From: Taxawa tesnikishii (nom. ined.)
Lineage: Eukaryota; Ascomycota; Dothideomycetes; Dothideales
Direction: 5' to 3'
Length of the DNA stretch: 64,000 nucleotides
NCBI GenBank assembly: GCA_030247885.1
Contig: JAPDRO010000016.1
Location: forward strand, 558,001 to 622,000
The notes under the pieces are model-generated. The model had not been told where the DNA came from. It saw only the letters and a program-made list of their open reading frames with translations, and did no database searches. Every line of letters begins with the position of its first letter. Position 1 is the first letter of the stretch. Both the position numbers and the translations under genes were made by a program. Positions 14,301 through 26,042 of the stretch are shown in pieces.

Positions 14301-15819
14301 AGCGGATGCGGTACCCAGTAGTGATGTGCTTGGTAAGTTTGTCGATATCCCTGGTAAGGCTGTTTCGTTTGTTTCGCTGCCGTAAGTAGATGTGGGGTTG
14401 GTAATGAGTTTTGTCCAGGGATATTGGTTTTGTGAAGCCAGAATGTTTGCTGTTTATGGGGTTTGTTGTTTGTTGTTCTCAATGTTTCTACGGCTATCAA
14501 GGAAATCGCACTGTATTGGAGGTCGGACTTTCGTTTCTTGAAGCTTCACACCAAGTTCGTCCGCAAGAGCAAGCACCGCTTCCACCGCCTGCTACCAACC
14601 TCTTGTCTTGACAACGATGCAGCAATCCATGGCCTGCCTGCTTTTGTACAGTCAGCAAATATCGAGGACGGTAAGAGCAACAAAAGAAAAAGAAGGTGAC
14701 TCACGCTCTGGTTCGAACAGAGATCTCTCCAACCACACGACATGCAAGCGAGCTTGACTGACTGCCTTGACTTCACCCAGAAGGGATCCACCCACGCGAA
14801 TGGAACGACTTAAGCCAATTAGCCCACGCTACCACGCCACCGAAACAATAACACCCGCAATTCTCGATAATATATACCTGACCTATCCCGCAACAATGAC
14901 ACTGCCCTTAGGAAACTGGTCTGCTGCTGAGGCTCGTAGCTGCTGTGGGTGCTTTCTCCAAACCAAAGGCTGCTTCGCACTGACCCTCCAATTCAGAACG
15001 GGCCATGAGACTACAACGTTCACTGACCTCACGCCCAAGCAGCCCTGGAAACTCCCACTTTGCGACAACCCTCAACCGGTAGCACCGAACTCATGCAGAA
15101 GCACGCCTGCCGATCGTGCGCAGGGAACAGCTGGTGGGACTCAACAAGGACAATAATACACCAATCTTTGGTGGCCATAAACAGGGCACGGCAATTCGCA
15201 CTCCGTCGCAGGTCAAAGAAGCGACCAACAAGTTACAGGTCGTGAAGATGAGGCGCCATCGCAGCATGGGAATCAGACACAAGGCTGCATCTTCACGGAT
15301 TACGGCAGCCTACGGGCCTCTACACTGTTTCGCTCCCGAACAACTCTCGACCAGCAGACCAGACTCTCGATAAGAACGAGACTCCCGATGATGCACCCAG
15401 AATAGCTGCCTGACCTTAACAGAATGGTAAGCAGTGGAGCTGTTCGAGGCCCTGAACACAGTGCGTCCGCTCACATAGAAGCTCATATCGCGGTGGCTTC
15501 GTTATGCAACACGGTACAATTCCGGTGTTGATGAGTTTCGGAAAAGGAGTTCAACCCCTTCAAACGCGTGCAGTCGAAGGATCATACAACGAACTATCTG
15601 ACAAACTTGAATTTACTGCATTGTGTCTGATAACGTATTGTTAACATGTGTGGGACTTCACATGGGTAACTGAGGATGAAGTTTGGCTAGCGTACAGTCT
15701 GTCGTGTTTCGTAATCTCGGTCATCAGTGTTCGCTTTTCACATCAACTTCACTCACTCATACCCTCCCAATCGTGCCACAACAACTTCCACCAAACCCTT
15801 TTTGTACATAGCCACCAAC
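14301..15819. other. long stretch without a supported gene
   Basis: About 1.5 kb between two genes that point away from each other. It should contain both promoters. Open frames up to 129 codons (14767-15156) have no recognisable content. A tRNA T-arm-like hairpin sits at 14706-14722 on the minus strand but lacks the rest of a cloverleaf. Confidence 0.4.
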
Positions 15820-16605
15820 ATGGACGTCGACCCAGTATCGGTCAGTCATGAAGCATCGGTCGCAAATCCAACCTCGGAGACGCAAAGTGTGTAGACTCGA
15901 TTGCCGATCAAGCAACTGCTAATCATCTGCTCCAGTACTCGTATCCGTCATCCAGAACCTCATGCGCCAGCTCGAGGAATGGAAGCGCGAGCTAGAGCAA
16001 TGCAAGGCTGCGAGCCGAGAGGAGCATCGACTGCGAATGAGTGACCAGGAATTCTACCAGGCGCGAGAGGACAGCTACGGATTGAACCTCGCGCAGCTGG
16101 AAAGATCACTACACGAAAAGGAACTCGAAAAGAAGGATTTTGAAAAAGAGATTGTCGACGAACGATTGAAGCACAAACATGCACAGTGTGAGGAACGTTT
16201 GCAGCACGAACGCGAGGTGCACGCGCTCCGCCTTCAACTCCAACAATGCCAACAAAGCCTTGCAGCTCGAAACATACAGTCTGATAATCAGCAATCCACA
16301 CCAACCTCACAAACACCAGTCACGGCTCCTACACCGTCTTCGAAGGATGGGTCTCGAAGCGGTATACTCAGGTAAGCTTCCAACGATATCAATGCTGGGC
16401 ATTTCCCCTCGCTGGATCGATGCTGACACCAACCCGAAGAAGCGCGCAGAATCAGTCAGCGACGCCCAGCCAGCCCTCCGCGAAACGGGTGCGATTCGCC
16501 TCTCCCCTCTCCGATGGAGCGATCCAGAGTCCACGTAGCGGCTCCAGTCTTGCGCTCAAGAGACACAGACCCATAGTACAGCCAGACGAGGATGATGAGA
16601 GGTAA
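15820..16605 (+). CDS. coiled-coil protein of unknown function
   Basis: Exons 15820-15886, 15936-16371 and 16440-16605 give 222 residues. The start ATG opens MDVDPVSVSHEASVANPT. The middle, roughly residues 25-130, is a long charged helix likely to form a coiled coil (QNLMRQLEEWKRELEQCK, EKELEKKDFEKEIVDERLK, ERLQHEREVHALRLQLQQ). The C-terminal part is Ser/Pro-rich and basic with KRVRFASPLSD and ends DEDDER. Both introns have GT-AG ends, and the second has a CTGAC branch. I do not recognise the family. The stop lies at the edge of a possible further donor (AG|GTAACC), so the true protein could be longer and extend into the decayed region downstream. Confidence 0.65.
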
Positions 16606-17178
16606 CCCATTGACCCACCAGATCTGTTACGCCACACTGTGTTGCGGGGCTGAAAGGCGGTTCAAGACTGGGAAGAGCGAGTCCGGCGAACAAAACGGCC
16701 GGCTTATGCCGTCGTGGTCATTGAAACGGACCTGGACATGGGCGCCTTGTCGGTCCGGCGATGTCAGATTTGTGCAAGGCATTGGAAGCCGTTGGAAAGG
16801 ACGCTAGCATGTCGATCGCAAGTGGACAAGTCCACGTAGATAATCTTTACCAGCGCCGCACTCTACTCGCTTACCAGCTTCGCGATAACCCCTTTCCAGG
16901 ATGTACTCGGCCTCGTCATCCCGAAACGTAGCCGCGGTTCTTCCTATGCCTCATACAACGCACCAGTGACTGTGTCCAAGCTTAAAAAGACGAGGAACAC
17001 CTGGATTCGGATCAACAGAGAACACGCTTCTACTCGTCCTGCATGAGATGATGGAACTGGACTGGCAGCACTGAACAAATGGTGAGGGAGGGGAGACCGA
17101 GTCGTTGATAGAAGTGAACAACTGGATGGTCAACAGGGAGTATGAACGCCGAAAACGAGAAGGTTCAGGCGTTGTTGT

Positions 17179-17241
<63 letters not shown>

Positions 17242-17540
17242 CGTTGTCTAAGGTCCTCGGACTAGGGTTCGCCAAGTCCGCCATTGGCTGAAGGACCCCA
17301 AACCCTACTCTATCAACACGCCATCGGACGCCTTGCTGGAGCGCTACGAAGAGCAAGTCAGACAGGCGCAGAAATCGGTCGAGGTCAACCAGGCGTCACA
17401 CCCTGCCGATGCGCTGCAGTTCAGGGTCAGCACAGAACCGCCTACCAGGTTGTATAACGGCAGTACACACAAGCCGCATGCAGTCCAAATCCTGCCATTC
17501 TTCGGTCTGCCCAGTTTCGGGACCGGTTAACACAGAGCGT
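16606..17540 (+). other. possible further exons or a decayed coding stretch
   Basis: Several short frames on the + strand read like protein but do not join cleanly: YAVVVIETDLDMGAL near 16710, SGQVHVDNLYQRRTLLAYQL near 16830, and WLKDPKPYSINTPSDALLER then VEVNQASHPADALQFRV near 17290-17420. They are interrupted by shifts of frame and by a (GTT)n tract. They may be the 3' part of the coiled-coil gene with poor consensus or the relic of another gene. No family was recognised, so this is a pointer, not a gene call. Confidence 0.3.
17170..17246. repeat. (GTT)n trinucleotide microsatellite
   Basis: Around 25 units of GTT with single interruptions (GAT and GTC). It lies in a region without an intact gene. 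Confidence 0.95.
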
Positions 17541-17677
17541 TGGAGCGGAAGGTGAAAAAGGCAACCCCGTCGATATGCCATTACGACCGGGAAAGATGAA
17601 GGTGGAAAGTCAGATTGAGGAAGTCATGATAACCATACATTCTTCCTGTGAGAATCCCTGCTCAGATGAGGGGGTTC

Positions 17678-18562
17678 TTACGAGTTCCCGATCGTGCTAC
17701 TCCCTCCCGCGCTACTCTCACTAAGTACTTGCGTAGCGACGACCTTATCTGCAGCATCAACGTAAATGGCACTGATGACACTCAGACCGTAGAACGGTGA
17801 GTAAATGTATTCCAGCTGTCGAACGGCCTGGTTAGCGAAAGTCGTGCTCTCGTTGTGTCCGGTCGAGGTCATGTTCTGGAGGTAAGAGCCAACGGCCTTC
17901 TGGCCGTGCACGTCGCCATTGTTGTCCAGGAACTGATCGACGATGCTTCCGTCCTGCTCGAGGATGCGGTTCGTGTGCGTGTTCCCGCTGTAGTCGTTGA
18001 CGGAGTAGAGGATGTTGTTCGTCACGTCGTAGGAGCGAGCTGAAAGGCCGGAAGTAGCGTCGCTCAATGCGCCCGCGGTGTCGTTGACGATGTCGCCGAC
18101 GCCTGAAGCGACGGTGGCGATGACCGGGTTGAGGTCGATGGAGTCGAGGACGTCGTCGATCATCGTCGCCAGGTTCGCCAGCCGCGCCTCGAGGAGCACT
18201 TTGGCGGTGACGTTTTGGATTGTCAGGTCCACGCGGGCGATTGACACGTCTACGCCTGCATTGAACTGCAGGAGATCCAGGACTTGGGCGTCTAGGTTGA
18301 CCTTGGCTGAGAGGTTCTGGACGAGGATGTCGATCTCGCCAACATGAAGACTGGCGTTCAAAAACACATCGGGAGGCGGGTATGTTGTGGAGGAGTTGGT
18401 CGTGTCTGTGTTTTCGGTTTCGTAGATTGCTGAGTCGCGGTCTCCGGTAAGGCCTAGGGAGTAGCCGGCGTAGCCAGAAGCTGAGGAAGTGACGGTCTGC
18501 GCGGAGGAGAGAGATGCCGTAGATGCGACCAACGCCAACAGGCTCTGAAGGATGGACGGCAT
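17678..18562 (-). CDS. secreted protein of a small paralogous pair (copy A)
   Basis: Single exon, 294 residues. The start was set at the ATG at 18560-18562 because it opens a clear signal peptide (MPSILQSLLALVASTASL, cleavage probably after SSAQ). The mature part has many potential N-glycosylation sites (NSS, NAS, NLS, NVT, NDT, NMT, NES). It shares blocks with the divergently transcribed neighbour: PPDVFLN, VGEIDI, NLSAKVNLDAQV, NAGVDVS, DLNPVIATV, YLQNMTSTGHN and YSPFYGLSVI. No catalytic motif, Cys framework or GPI tail is visible. I do not recognise the family; it is probably a secreted or wall-associated protein. The uninterrupted frame, signal peptide and paralogue make it a sound gene. 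Confidence 0.8.
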   Translation of the reverse strand: MPSILQSLLALVASTASLSSAQTVTSSASGYAGYSLGLTGDRDSAIYETENTDTTNSSTTYPPPDVFLNASLHVGEIDILVQNLSAKVNLDAQVLDLLQFNAGVDVSIARVDLTIQNVTAKVLLEARLANLATMIDDVLDSIDLNPVIATVASGVGDIVNDTAGALSDATSGLSARSYDVTNNILYSVNDYSGNTHTNRILEQDGSIVDQFLDNNGDVHGQKAVGSYLQNMTSTGHNESTTFANQAVRQLEYIYSPFYGLSVISAIYVDAADKVVATQVLSESSAGGSSTIGNS

Positions 18563-19131
18563 GACCAAGGTATTGACCGAGAGGAGGGACTCGAGGGCGA
18601 GAATGTATCTAACGAGAGAAAAAGAGGACAGAGAATCCGGTCCTCTCCCCATCAGGGCATCGCAAGGTGATATGTCACATCAATTGAATTCTACGAAGCG
18701 AACGTGCGGGACATACGGCAACCTTCAGGTACGAACTATAGTCGGGAAATTACACTACGTCAAGGGCACAGACAGACTCCAGTTCTTTGGGACCTTCTGG
18801 ATGGCCTCCCAGCAAGGATGTCAGAGATCGCCGGCAAAGCGCAGCCACCAATTTCCGGGGCCACCTATAAGCGTAGATATAATATATGGTTCACTATACT
18901 TGCAACCACGTCGGTCCAATCTTACGCGGTCTGGGGCAGACACGGACGGCAAGCGGACCACCGCGCAAACGAGACAAGGATCATGCGTCAAAGAACTATG
19001 ATGTAGGATAATAAAGGTTCCTGATGTCCCAAAAGAACAAGCTGGAGTTGCCTCTCGTCCTCGTCCTGTTGCTCAACAGTCGCTGTTCCCTGCCCGCTTC
19101 ACTCCCGCTCGTTCGCCTCATACCCGCGGCC
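18563..19131. promoter_or_regulatory. shared divergent promoter of the secreted pair
   Basis: A 569-base gap separates two head-to-head paralogues, so both promoters must lie here. AT-rich TATA-like sequences (CTATAAG near 18866, ATATAATATAT near 18877-18887) occur in the middle. Co-regulation is inferred from the arrangement only. Confidence 0.5.
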
Positions 19132-19953
19132 ATGATGAGCTCGATCCGCCTTCTCGTGTCGACCTTCCTGGCCGGTGCGCTGCTCATACCGGCATGCATC
19201 GCGCAAACTCCTTCGCCCACGCCGACGCCGCCGTACGCCGCCAACAGCACCGCGATCACCTCGACCACGTCCTCCTCCGCGTTTGATGCTTCAGCTCCAC
19301 CGGATGTCTATCTGAACGTGCCACAATTATCCGTCGGGCGCATCGAACTGGACGTGGACAACCTGCAAGCGGACATCAACCTGGGGGCGACCGTAGCAAA
19401 GCTCGTCACGATCAATGCCGGCGTCCAAGTCTCGGTCACGAACATCAACCTCACCATCGCCGACATCGACGCCGAGCTCGAGCTCGTCGTCCGCCTGGGC
19501 CACCTCGTCGACATCGTGAACAGGGTCTTCTCGTCCGTGGATCTGAACCCTCTGCTCGTTAGCGTCGCAAACGCCACCACCTCCCTCCTAGGCGACGTGG
19601 TGGGCGAAGTCGACAGCCTGCTCGGAACCATCACGCAGGGCGGCACTACGCTCTCCTTCATCGTGGACAACCTGGGCAATATCGTCCAACAGGTCACCGG
19701 CACGGGCGGCAACGCTGTCGGCTCCATTGTGGGCAACTACCTGCAGAACATGACCTACACTGGTCAGACCTCAAGCCTCGGGAGCGGCCTCACGCAGAAG
19801 GTCTACTCTTACTCGCCGTTGAACGCCCTTGTTGATATCGTGTTCAACGCGGCGGGCCAGGTCGTGCAGGCTACTGTACAGAAGAACAAGAGTAGCAGCA
19901 GTAGTACTGCTGTCGGCAGCACCACTGCACCGACAGCTACAAGTTCTTCCTGA
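19132..19953 (+). CDS. secreted protein of a small paralogous pair (copy B)
   Basis: Single exon, 273 residues. The ATG at 19132 opens a signal peptide (MMSSIRLLVSTFLAGALLI, ending near CIAQ). A Thr/Ser/Pro-rich linker follows, then the domain shared with copy A: PPDVYLN, VGRIELDVDNLQADINLGA, NAGVQVSVTNINLTI, VDLNPLLVSVANATT, VGNYLQNMTYTG, YSYSPLNALVDIVF. The C-terminus is Ser/Thr-rich without a clear GPI signal. Alternating hydrophobic residues in the shared domain suggest beta or amphipathic structure. Function unknown. Upstream in-frame codons exist, but this ATG gives the natural signal peptide. Confidence 0.8.
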   Translation: MMSSIRLLVSTFLAGALLIPACIAQTPSPTPTPPYAANSTAITSTTSSSAFDASAPPDVYLNVPQLSVGRIELDVDNLQADINLGATVAKLVTINAGVQVSVTNINLTIADIDAELELVVRLGHLVDIVNRVFSSVDLNPLLVSVANATTSLLGDVVGEVDSLLGTITQGGTTLSFIVDNLGNIVQQVTGTGGNAVGSIVGNYLQNMTYTGQTSSLGSGLTQKVYSYSPLNALVDIVFNAAGQVVQATVQKNKSSSSSTAVGSTTAPTATSSS

Positions 19954-20757
19954 GAGAACCTACTGCATAGGCAATGTTGACAATGAGCTAATACAAACAA
20001 GAAAATTTGAAAAGCCACGCTGCTGTTAAACTCCATGTGAAATTCGGTGAACTATGCTTCGAAACGGCGTAAAGGACTATGAATTTTCGTTCCGTTGTAG
20101 GTGGTTCGACGGCGCAACTGGCTGTTGAGCGAAGCAAGGATTGCTACAAACGAAATAGTGCTTCGCGTACTCTTTGTGTGGTGAGGCGCAGTGCAAGATC
20201 TAACGATGTCCCGTCCGTATCTGTTCCGCAACCAAGGTGCTTGACAGTTGCAGACTTTCAAAGACGAGCATTCCATCTCTCTGCGGCGAAAAGAAAGAAA
20301 ACAGACAGGGCTCCCAAGGAAACCGCCATCTTCCTACCTGTCTCCATCATGGACTCACCGAAGTGGAAGGAGAAGGTAGTACTTCGCCAACTCACGTACA
20401 GTCTAAGAGATGCATTCAAGATTAGTCAGTAGGAAACACTGTGAACCGTGATGGTAGGGTGAGAGGTAAGAGAGTTGCACAGGTGGTATTCGTAGCCCGT
20501 AATCAAGGAGCAAAAATTTGATCCATTGTCTATCCGCAATAGTGACTCCGTGTTGCTTTTCCCAGGGGCCAGACTGTCCCGCCGTATCATTCGCTCATCC
20601 GCGTGAAAGCAACATGGAAAGAATCCCGGTCGGGTCCTGTCCTGTCCGTCGCATCAGCCCATCATCCCATCGTTCCGTTCGACCCCAGTCTTCCCCTCTC
20701 ACCACTCCTTACGCACCGTGGCCTCAAAAGCTCCTCGATCCCACGAAAGCCAATCCT
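19954..20757. other. intergenic; one doubtful 117-codon frame
   Basis: About 800 bases between copy B and RPS21, which converge. A + strand frame at 20079-20432 contains QRRAFHLSAAKRKKTD, which resembles the end of a fungal mitochondrial presequence. It has no recognisable mature domain and no splice partner. I do not call it as a gene. Confidence 0.35.
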
Positions 20758-21106
20758 TTACCGGCTGGCGCTCCAGACGTTCTTGAGGTAGCCATCGCGC
20801 TGTGCGAGGCGGTTGAGGGAGTCGTCGCTCTCGCCCATGGCGCGCACGAAGCCGCAGAGGGCGTAGCTCTGGTTCTCGCCGGTGTAGCGACCGTTCTCGT
20901 CAACCTTGCCGATGGAGATCTGGACGGAGGCGTGGTCGTTGGCCTTGATGATGCGGTTGGTGGCGCTGCACTTGCGGGGGACGTACCTGGTTCACAAGTC
21001 AGTACATGCAATTCTTTTCTTGCAGCCTTCTTTTTCTCCAGGTAGGCGACTTCGGGTAAAGTGGGCGGACTCACAGGTCGACGAGCTCGCCACGTTCGTT
21101 CTCCAT
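20758..21106 (-). CDS. RPS21: 40S ribosomal protein S21
   Basis: Two exons (21075-21106 and 20758-20986) with an 88-nt intron encode 86 residues, the normal length. The sequence [11 protein letters not shown] then [40 protein letters not shown] and [19 protein letters not shown] is the eS21 family. It is a small-subunit protein needed for late 40S maturation. The intron shortly after the start codon is common in fungal ribosomal protein genes. Just upstream of the start on this strand is a run of about ten C. Confidence 0.97.
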
Positions 21107-21562
21107 GGTGACAGATGTGTGGGGGGGGGGTTGTCTGGGTAGGTTTTCGGAGAGGTCGAGTGTTGTGTACGGGTTGGAGTTGTTCTAGCTGATCACGAAT
21201 TCCTTCCTTTCCCTCCGCGACGGCACACTCAATGCGAAATTCGAAGTCGAGTGTGGGGCGGCCCGGCTGACTGAGCCGCGCACAGGCCGCATCGCCAAGC
21301 GCAGCAACTCACTCGAGAACGGAAATGTATATGCAAGCCTGGGTAACATGTTCTGAGTGATGAATATCGTCATGAATTGAAGTGGGGTATAGACTACGGA
21401 TACAGGCCGTCCTGCAAACGCGCACAGCGCACAACACACACCGCGCCACTAAAAGACCCAACATTTACGCGAATCCGCTCTTTCCACACCTCAGCCCTCT
21501 AACCCCTCGTAATCACGCCAACCAGGGCAGAGTGGGAAGGGCATCAGTACCCTCCCTTCTCA
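21107..21562. other. intergenic, RPS21 promoter side
   Basis: It holds the upstream region of RPS21, including a run of about ten G at 21121-21130, and the 3' flank of the regulator gene. Nothing else was recognised. Confidence 0.5.
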
Positions 21563-24438
21563 TCAAAACCAGTCTCCCTGACCCATTCCCATCCCCATCG
21601 GCATCCCACCGGCATTATTCCAATTCGGACCCGCCCAATCCGCAGGCTGACCACTGAGCGGCGTATCGACATCCATTCCGAACTGCCTCACCAGCTGGTC
21701 CCAGTTTGCCCAATCGATTTCACCATTGTTGAAGGGAGACATGCCCGTAGGAGGGTTATGAGTCTGTGCAGCGTCAACGTTCGATTTGAAGTCTATGGAA
21801 GTGGCGGTGGGAAATGCAATTGGAGCTTTCATATTGGCTGAGATGCCCGTCACAGACTGGGACTGAGAGAGGTTCGGCGGCCGCGGTCCCCAAGGCTGCT
21901 GGTTGAGCGGCGTGGTGGCGAAGTTGAAGGCGGATTTTGCGCCGGGTTGGGTGGCGAAGGTGTGGTCCGGCTGTGAGAGTTTGGTTTGGGGTAGTGGATC
22001 TGGTGGGATGGCGGAAGTGTCCATTAGATCCAGGCCCTCTTCGTTGACAGCGTTTTGGAGCTTGGGACTCTTGAGCAGCTCTGTCGCATCGAGAGGCTCG
22101 CTTCCGTACTGTGGAGGTGTCATAAAGCGCTGGATCTGCGCGTGGCTGAGAGGTGCGCGTGTCATCCTGGGCCGTACCGCCTCTGATAAGCTCCCGAGCA
22201 TAGTCAAGGAGCTGGCGGACTGTGAGCGGGAATGCTCGAGCGGCGATGCTTGCCCTCGCGCGAGCGCAGCGTCCTCTTTGATGGCTTGGTTTCGAGCGGC
22301 TTGGGCTTTCGTGATGAGCTTGAACAGAGGTCTCCATAAATGGCCGCTGCGGTTTTGTTGGCCCGCGTTGCTGCACTCGTCCCAACGTCCATCCCGCGTC
22401 TTCTCGACCGCGATCCATGCTCGTTCGACGAGATCACCCCTGGTCCTATGGCACAGTTCAGAGAGAATGTACGCCAGAGCATGCCACTGCATATAAGTTC
22501 TGAACAGCCATCCCCATTTCATGGTTCTTGCTTCGGTTTCCAGTAAGAGCGAGTACTCGATGTTCTCCAGACTCGTGATGAAGAGCTTGTCCTTGATCTC
22601 CTGTGTCAGACTGGCGCCGCCATCTTGCCGTTGGAACGGGTGGTACACCATGAGCCACATCTTCGACATGATGAGGCGTGCCACGGTCGCCGTGACCCAG
22701 TACATTGGGATTGACATATCAAGGTTTTTCAAGTATTTCTCTTCCAGCAGTTTATGGCAATCCGTAATCCACTTTTCTTTGGCCTCAAGAGTGACTCCCG
22801 CAACGAAATTCCCACAAGATCGTGGGTTTCCTGGAGGTATGTAGTTGAGGCGCCGGAAGGTATTGGAAACTTCGAACCTGATCAGGCAGAATGACATGTC
22901 GGTTATGCCAACGCGTTCAGGAGGGAATTCTTTCATGCCGGGTTCAACGTCCGCATCATTGATGTTCAGCGGCAACTTTGTATCGAACGCCTGTTCGACA
23001 ATCGTCGGGTCGCATCCATGGTCCTCCGAGGCACGAACGTCGAGTACGCATATCTGCCACCACAATCTTCTCCGCATCTCGATCTCGAATGGAGGCAATC
23101 CGAAATGGGTTCCGTCTCGATGTATTCCAATCGTTTGCGCCATGCGTACGATAAGGCCTGTAAGGGTCCAGATGACTTTCGCATCGCTGTTTCGGCGAAG
23201 GCAGATCAAGAAAATTACAAATGCTTGTAGAACCACAATTTCTTCCGTGATTAGGAAGTTCGCTCGAGCGAGCGCCTGTTCTATAGCGAATCGGTACCTT
23301 GCCAGAAGGACATTCTTTTCCTCGCCGAGCTTCGTTATACAGTCATCTGCGGATAAGCTCGTGGCTGCTCCGTAGTAGATGGCAAAGAGCAATGCCTCGA
23401 ATCCACGAGAGAGATTTGCAAGATGAGATGCAGCGGTGAGAATGGTGGGCTCAATGGTTGGGATGTGCAGTACCTTGACAAGCGGATCTACGTTCTCTTT
23501 GTAGAGCCTCCAGTAGATCTCGAGCTGCATCGGAATGGGATGCAAAGAGAGTAGATCAACGTTGTGAGAACTGAAACTGAATATCCAGCCTTGGTGATGT
23601 CCAGACACATAGTTTTGCGATGAAGGGGACGGATTGTCTTCCTCATCGTCGGTCGCTTCGTTCAGGATGCCTTTGAGATCCTCGACCTGCGTATGGCGGT
23701 AAGCATCAGAGAGACACTATGTAGAACAATTGAGCGATGGCTTCTGCTCACCTCGTTGCTCAGATTCGCCCAGAACGAGCTGTTTATGTATCTGGATCTT
23801 CCCTCGTTGATCACTAAGCGTCCGAAACGATTCTCAAATCCGCCCCTTTGGTGTGCATCGACGTATTTCGCCTTCTCCATCCAATCTACATCTTTCGGCC
23901 CGTGTTGGCTGTTCACGCAATCGGGCTGCCAGTCCACCTTTGGATTATCAGAACCCTCGTTTCGAGTCTCTTTGGTCGCTTCTGGCAATCCATCTGTATC
24001 TTCCTTCCCAACTTCCACTCCCAGGCCCTTGACCACGCCTTCAAGCCGCCTCAGACGGGCTAACAGTTCGGCATCTCTGCCATCACCAGTTTTGCGCACT
24101 TTTCTCGGCGCCCTTCCGGGAGTCGGGAACACGCACTCAATGTGCGCACGGCTGCAGTTGGAGCATGGATGTAGCTTGTCGCATTTGACCTTGCGTTTGC
24201 GACATGTCACGCACGAGCGCGGGTTCAGTATGCGACCTTGAGAATCGGTCAGTGGTGCTGGCAAACGTGTGGTGGTGGAGGAGCCGGAGTTGGCGGAGGA
24301 GGTGGCAGGCGCAGGCGCCGAGGTCGAGTGAGGAGAAGTGGAGCTGGAGATGTGGTCAGAGGCCTTGAGGATGGAAGGGCTTCTCGCCGACGACGGGAAA
24401 GAGTGCGGCGTGCTAGAGGCGCCTTCAATCGCGGCCAT
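21563..24438 (-). CDS. Zn2Cys6 fungal-specific transcription factor
   Basis: Exons 23753-24438 and 21563-23686 with a 66-nt intron give 936 residues. After a Ser/Thr/Ala-rich N-terminus, a binuclear zinc cluster lies near residue 76: CVTCRKRKVKC then DKLHPCSNCSRAHIEC, spacing C-x2-C-x6-C-x5-C-x2-C-x6-C. A short linker helix (LLARLRRLEGVVKGLG) follows. The middle is the fungal-specific regulator domain (PF04082 type), with EIYWRLYKENVDPLVKVLH, ALLFAIYYGAATSL, RMAQTIGIHRDGTHFGL and EMRRRLWWQICVLDVRASED. The C-terminus is Gly/Met-rich and ends GMGMGQGDWF. These are DNA-binding activators or repressors of metabolic genes. The target cannot be named, and neighbours give no cluster context. Confidence 0.93.
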
Positions 24439-26042
24439 GGTGTGATTGCGGAGAGCGTTTGGAGGTCGTTGGCTTGAGATGGTATGCGATGTAGCGGTCG
24501 CGATGTAGCGGTCACGAATGGCGGCTGTTAACTCCGAGCCGGGGGAAGCCTTTGCCGGTGCTACCAGTACAGCAAGACGGGCACTGCGACGGCCATGTCA
24601 GTGGAACAGGATAGCAACGTGTGTCGGATGATGGTGTTGCTGACGACCGACGGCATGTGTATAGAGCCATGAGGGGAAGCGATCCGCCAGATGGATTACA
24701 TGAGCGGTTGAGTGGTTCAGGGTCTAGCGCTGTTGCGAGACGCACGAATCCCTGCAGATCTCGCAGATATATACTTGTAGATACAACCATATCGCTCGCT
24801 AGCCACGCGGTCCGCATACGCAACCCTGAAAGCTGTATTGATGGCTCCATCCGTCTATGCGGCACTCGCAGCTACCGCAGTACGACGGCATAATCCGCTC
24901 AGTGTGAGACGATACGAGAAGAGCAACCTTGCTGGAAGGCATTTGACACGCTGGCGTGCATGCGGCAACCTGACCGCAGGGTCGACTATCATGATGCAGG
25001 ATGATGCACGTGTCATTGACGAGATTCTGCTCTCGCGACGTCGGCAGATGAAGGCAGTATGCGCGCCGAAAGCAAGCGGATACAGCATCATTGTCCTCTC
25101 GCAACAGCGTTTTGCGTGCGTGTGTGTAATAAGACATGGATCACTATTTCTGGAAAGATAGCAAGCCCCTTCCATCATCAGTCGCAGAAGCGGGCGCCCT
25201 TGTCCCGCACAATCTAACCTACGGCACAACGTTGCCGGATGCCTCACGGATGGAGAAGCCAGGGACTCGTCTTGACTGACTGGCTTTCTGCCAGTGCATG
25301 CTCCGTGACTGGCTACGCTGGTTTGGATGGTTGAAATGCCTTGCAGCCTCGGTCTTGGTTCCTGGTGATGCTCGAGGCACACAGATCCACCCGTGCCACC
25401 TTTGATCTGCCACGCCCTGAGCTAGAAGACGCGGTAGAAGGCGTTCCCGTTCGCGAGGCGCTCTAAATCCTCTCTAGCGTGTTTGATGGTCTTAGCCGTT
25501 TGAGACTGAGGGGCCCGCTCTGAAGAATGCTCGTCACCACCATCCAACCCACAGAGAACCCCAAGGTACTCCCGTACCCGCACCCTACCCTCCCTTCCCA
25601 TTACCCGTGGGTTTGCGTGGCCTGACACTCTGGCATACCAAGGGACATCACACCTCGATCCCCTCTGTTGTGTCGCTTCTACCCCTCCTTGTACAGACGC
25701 ACGTTCACGGTCGCTTGTCCGTCTGCTCTTGAGCGGAGCGTTGGAAGCTAAGCTGAGCCAAGCTACCTTCGTCGCGTTTGCATCTGTGAGTTGGTGGCCC
25801 CGTACTCTGTTCTTGACCGGCTCAGCTGCGCAACAACCAAAGGATCAATATCCAGCTTGGCACGTCCAGACCACACGGAAGCTGGCATGAGGATCGATCC
25901 ACAATGTCCAATTGATCACCGCTACGCACACCGCTTCCTTGCTGCGTCATCCAGAGGTTAACGACGCGCCCCAACTCTAGTCGTCTGCTGCCACCACCGA
26001 CTGCTTCCGGACAAACCTACACCTTCCCTACAACCTGTCATT
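24439..26042. other. long divergent upstream region
   Basis: About 1.6 kb between the head-to-head Zn2Cys6 and CNB/F-box genes. Open frames such as 24855-25382 (minus, 175 codons) lack motifs or splice partners. The final 400 bases before 26043 are pyrimidine-rich and are probably the 5' leader. No repeat or RNA gene was recognised. Confidence 0.4.

Noticed and set aside
14706-14722. tRNA T-arm-like hairpin (CTCTG-TTCGAAC-CAGAG on the minus strand)
   Set aside because: The 5-bp stem and loop are perfect, but no matching 5' acceptor strand (ACTCACG), D-arm or proper anticodon stem is found upstream. At most a tRNA relic.
20079-20432. 117-codon frame with a mitochondrial-presequence-like RAFHLSAAKR
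   Set aside because: The resemblance is short, no mature domain follows, and no intron leads to one.
21121-21130. Run of ten G as a structural element (G-quadruplex)
   Set aside because: A single uninterrupted run without further G-tracts; more likely a simple repeat in the RPS21 upstream region.
24855-25382. 175-codon minus frame in the divergent promoter region
   Set aside because: Cys/Arg/Ser-rich composition without motifs, no splice partner, and it lies in an upstream region.
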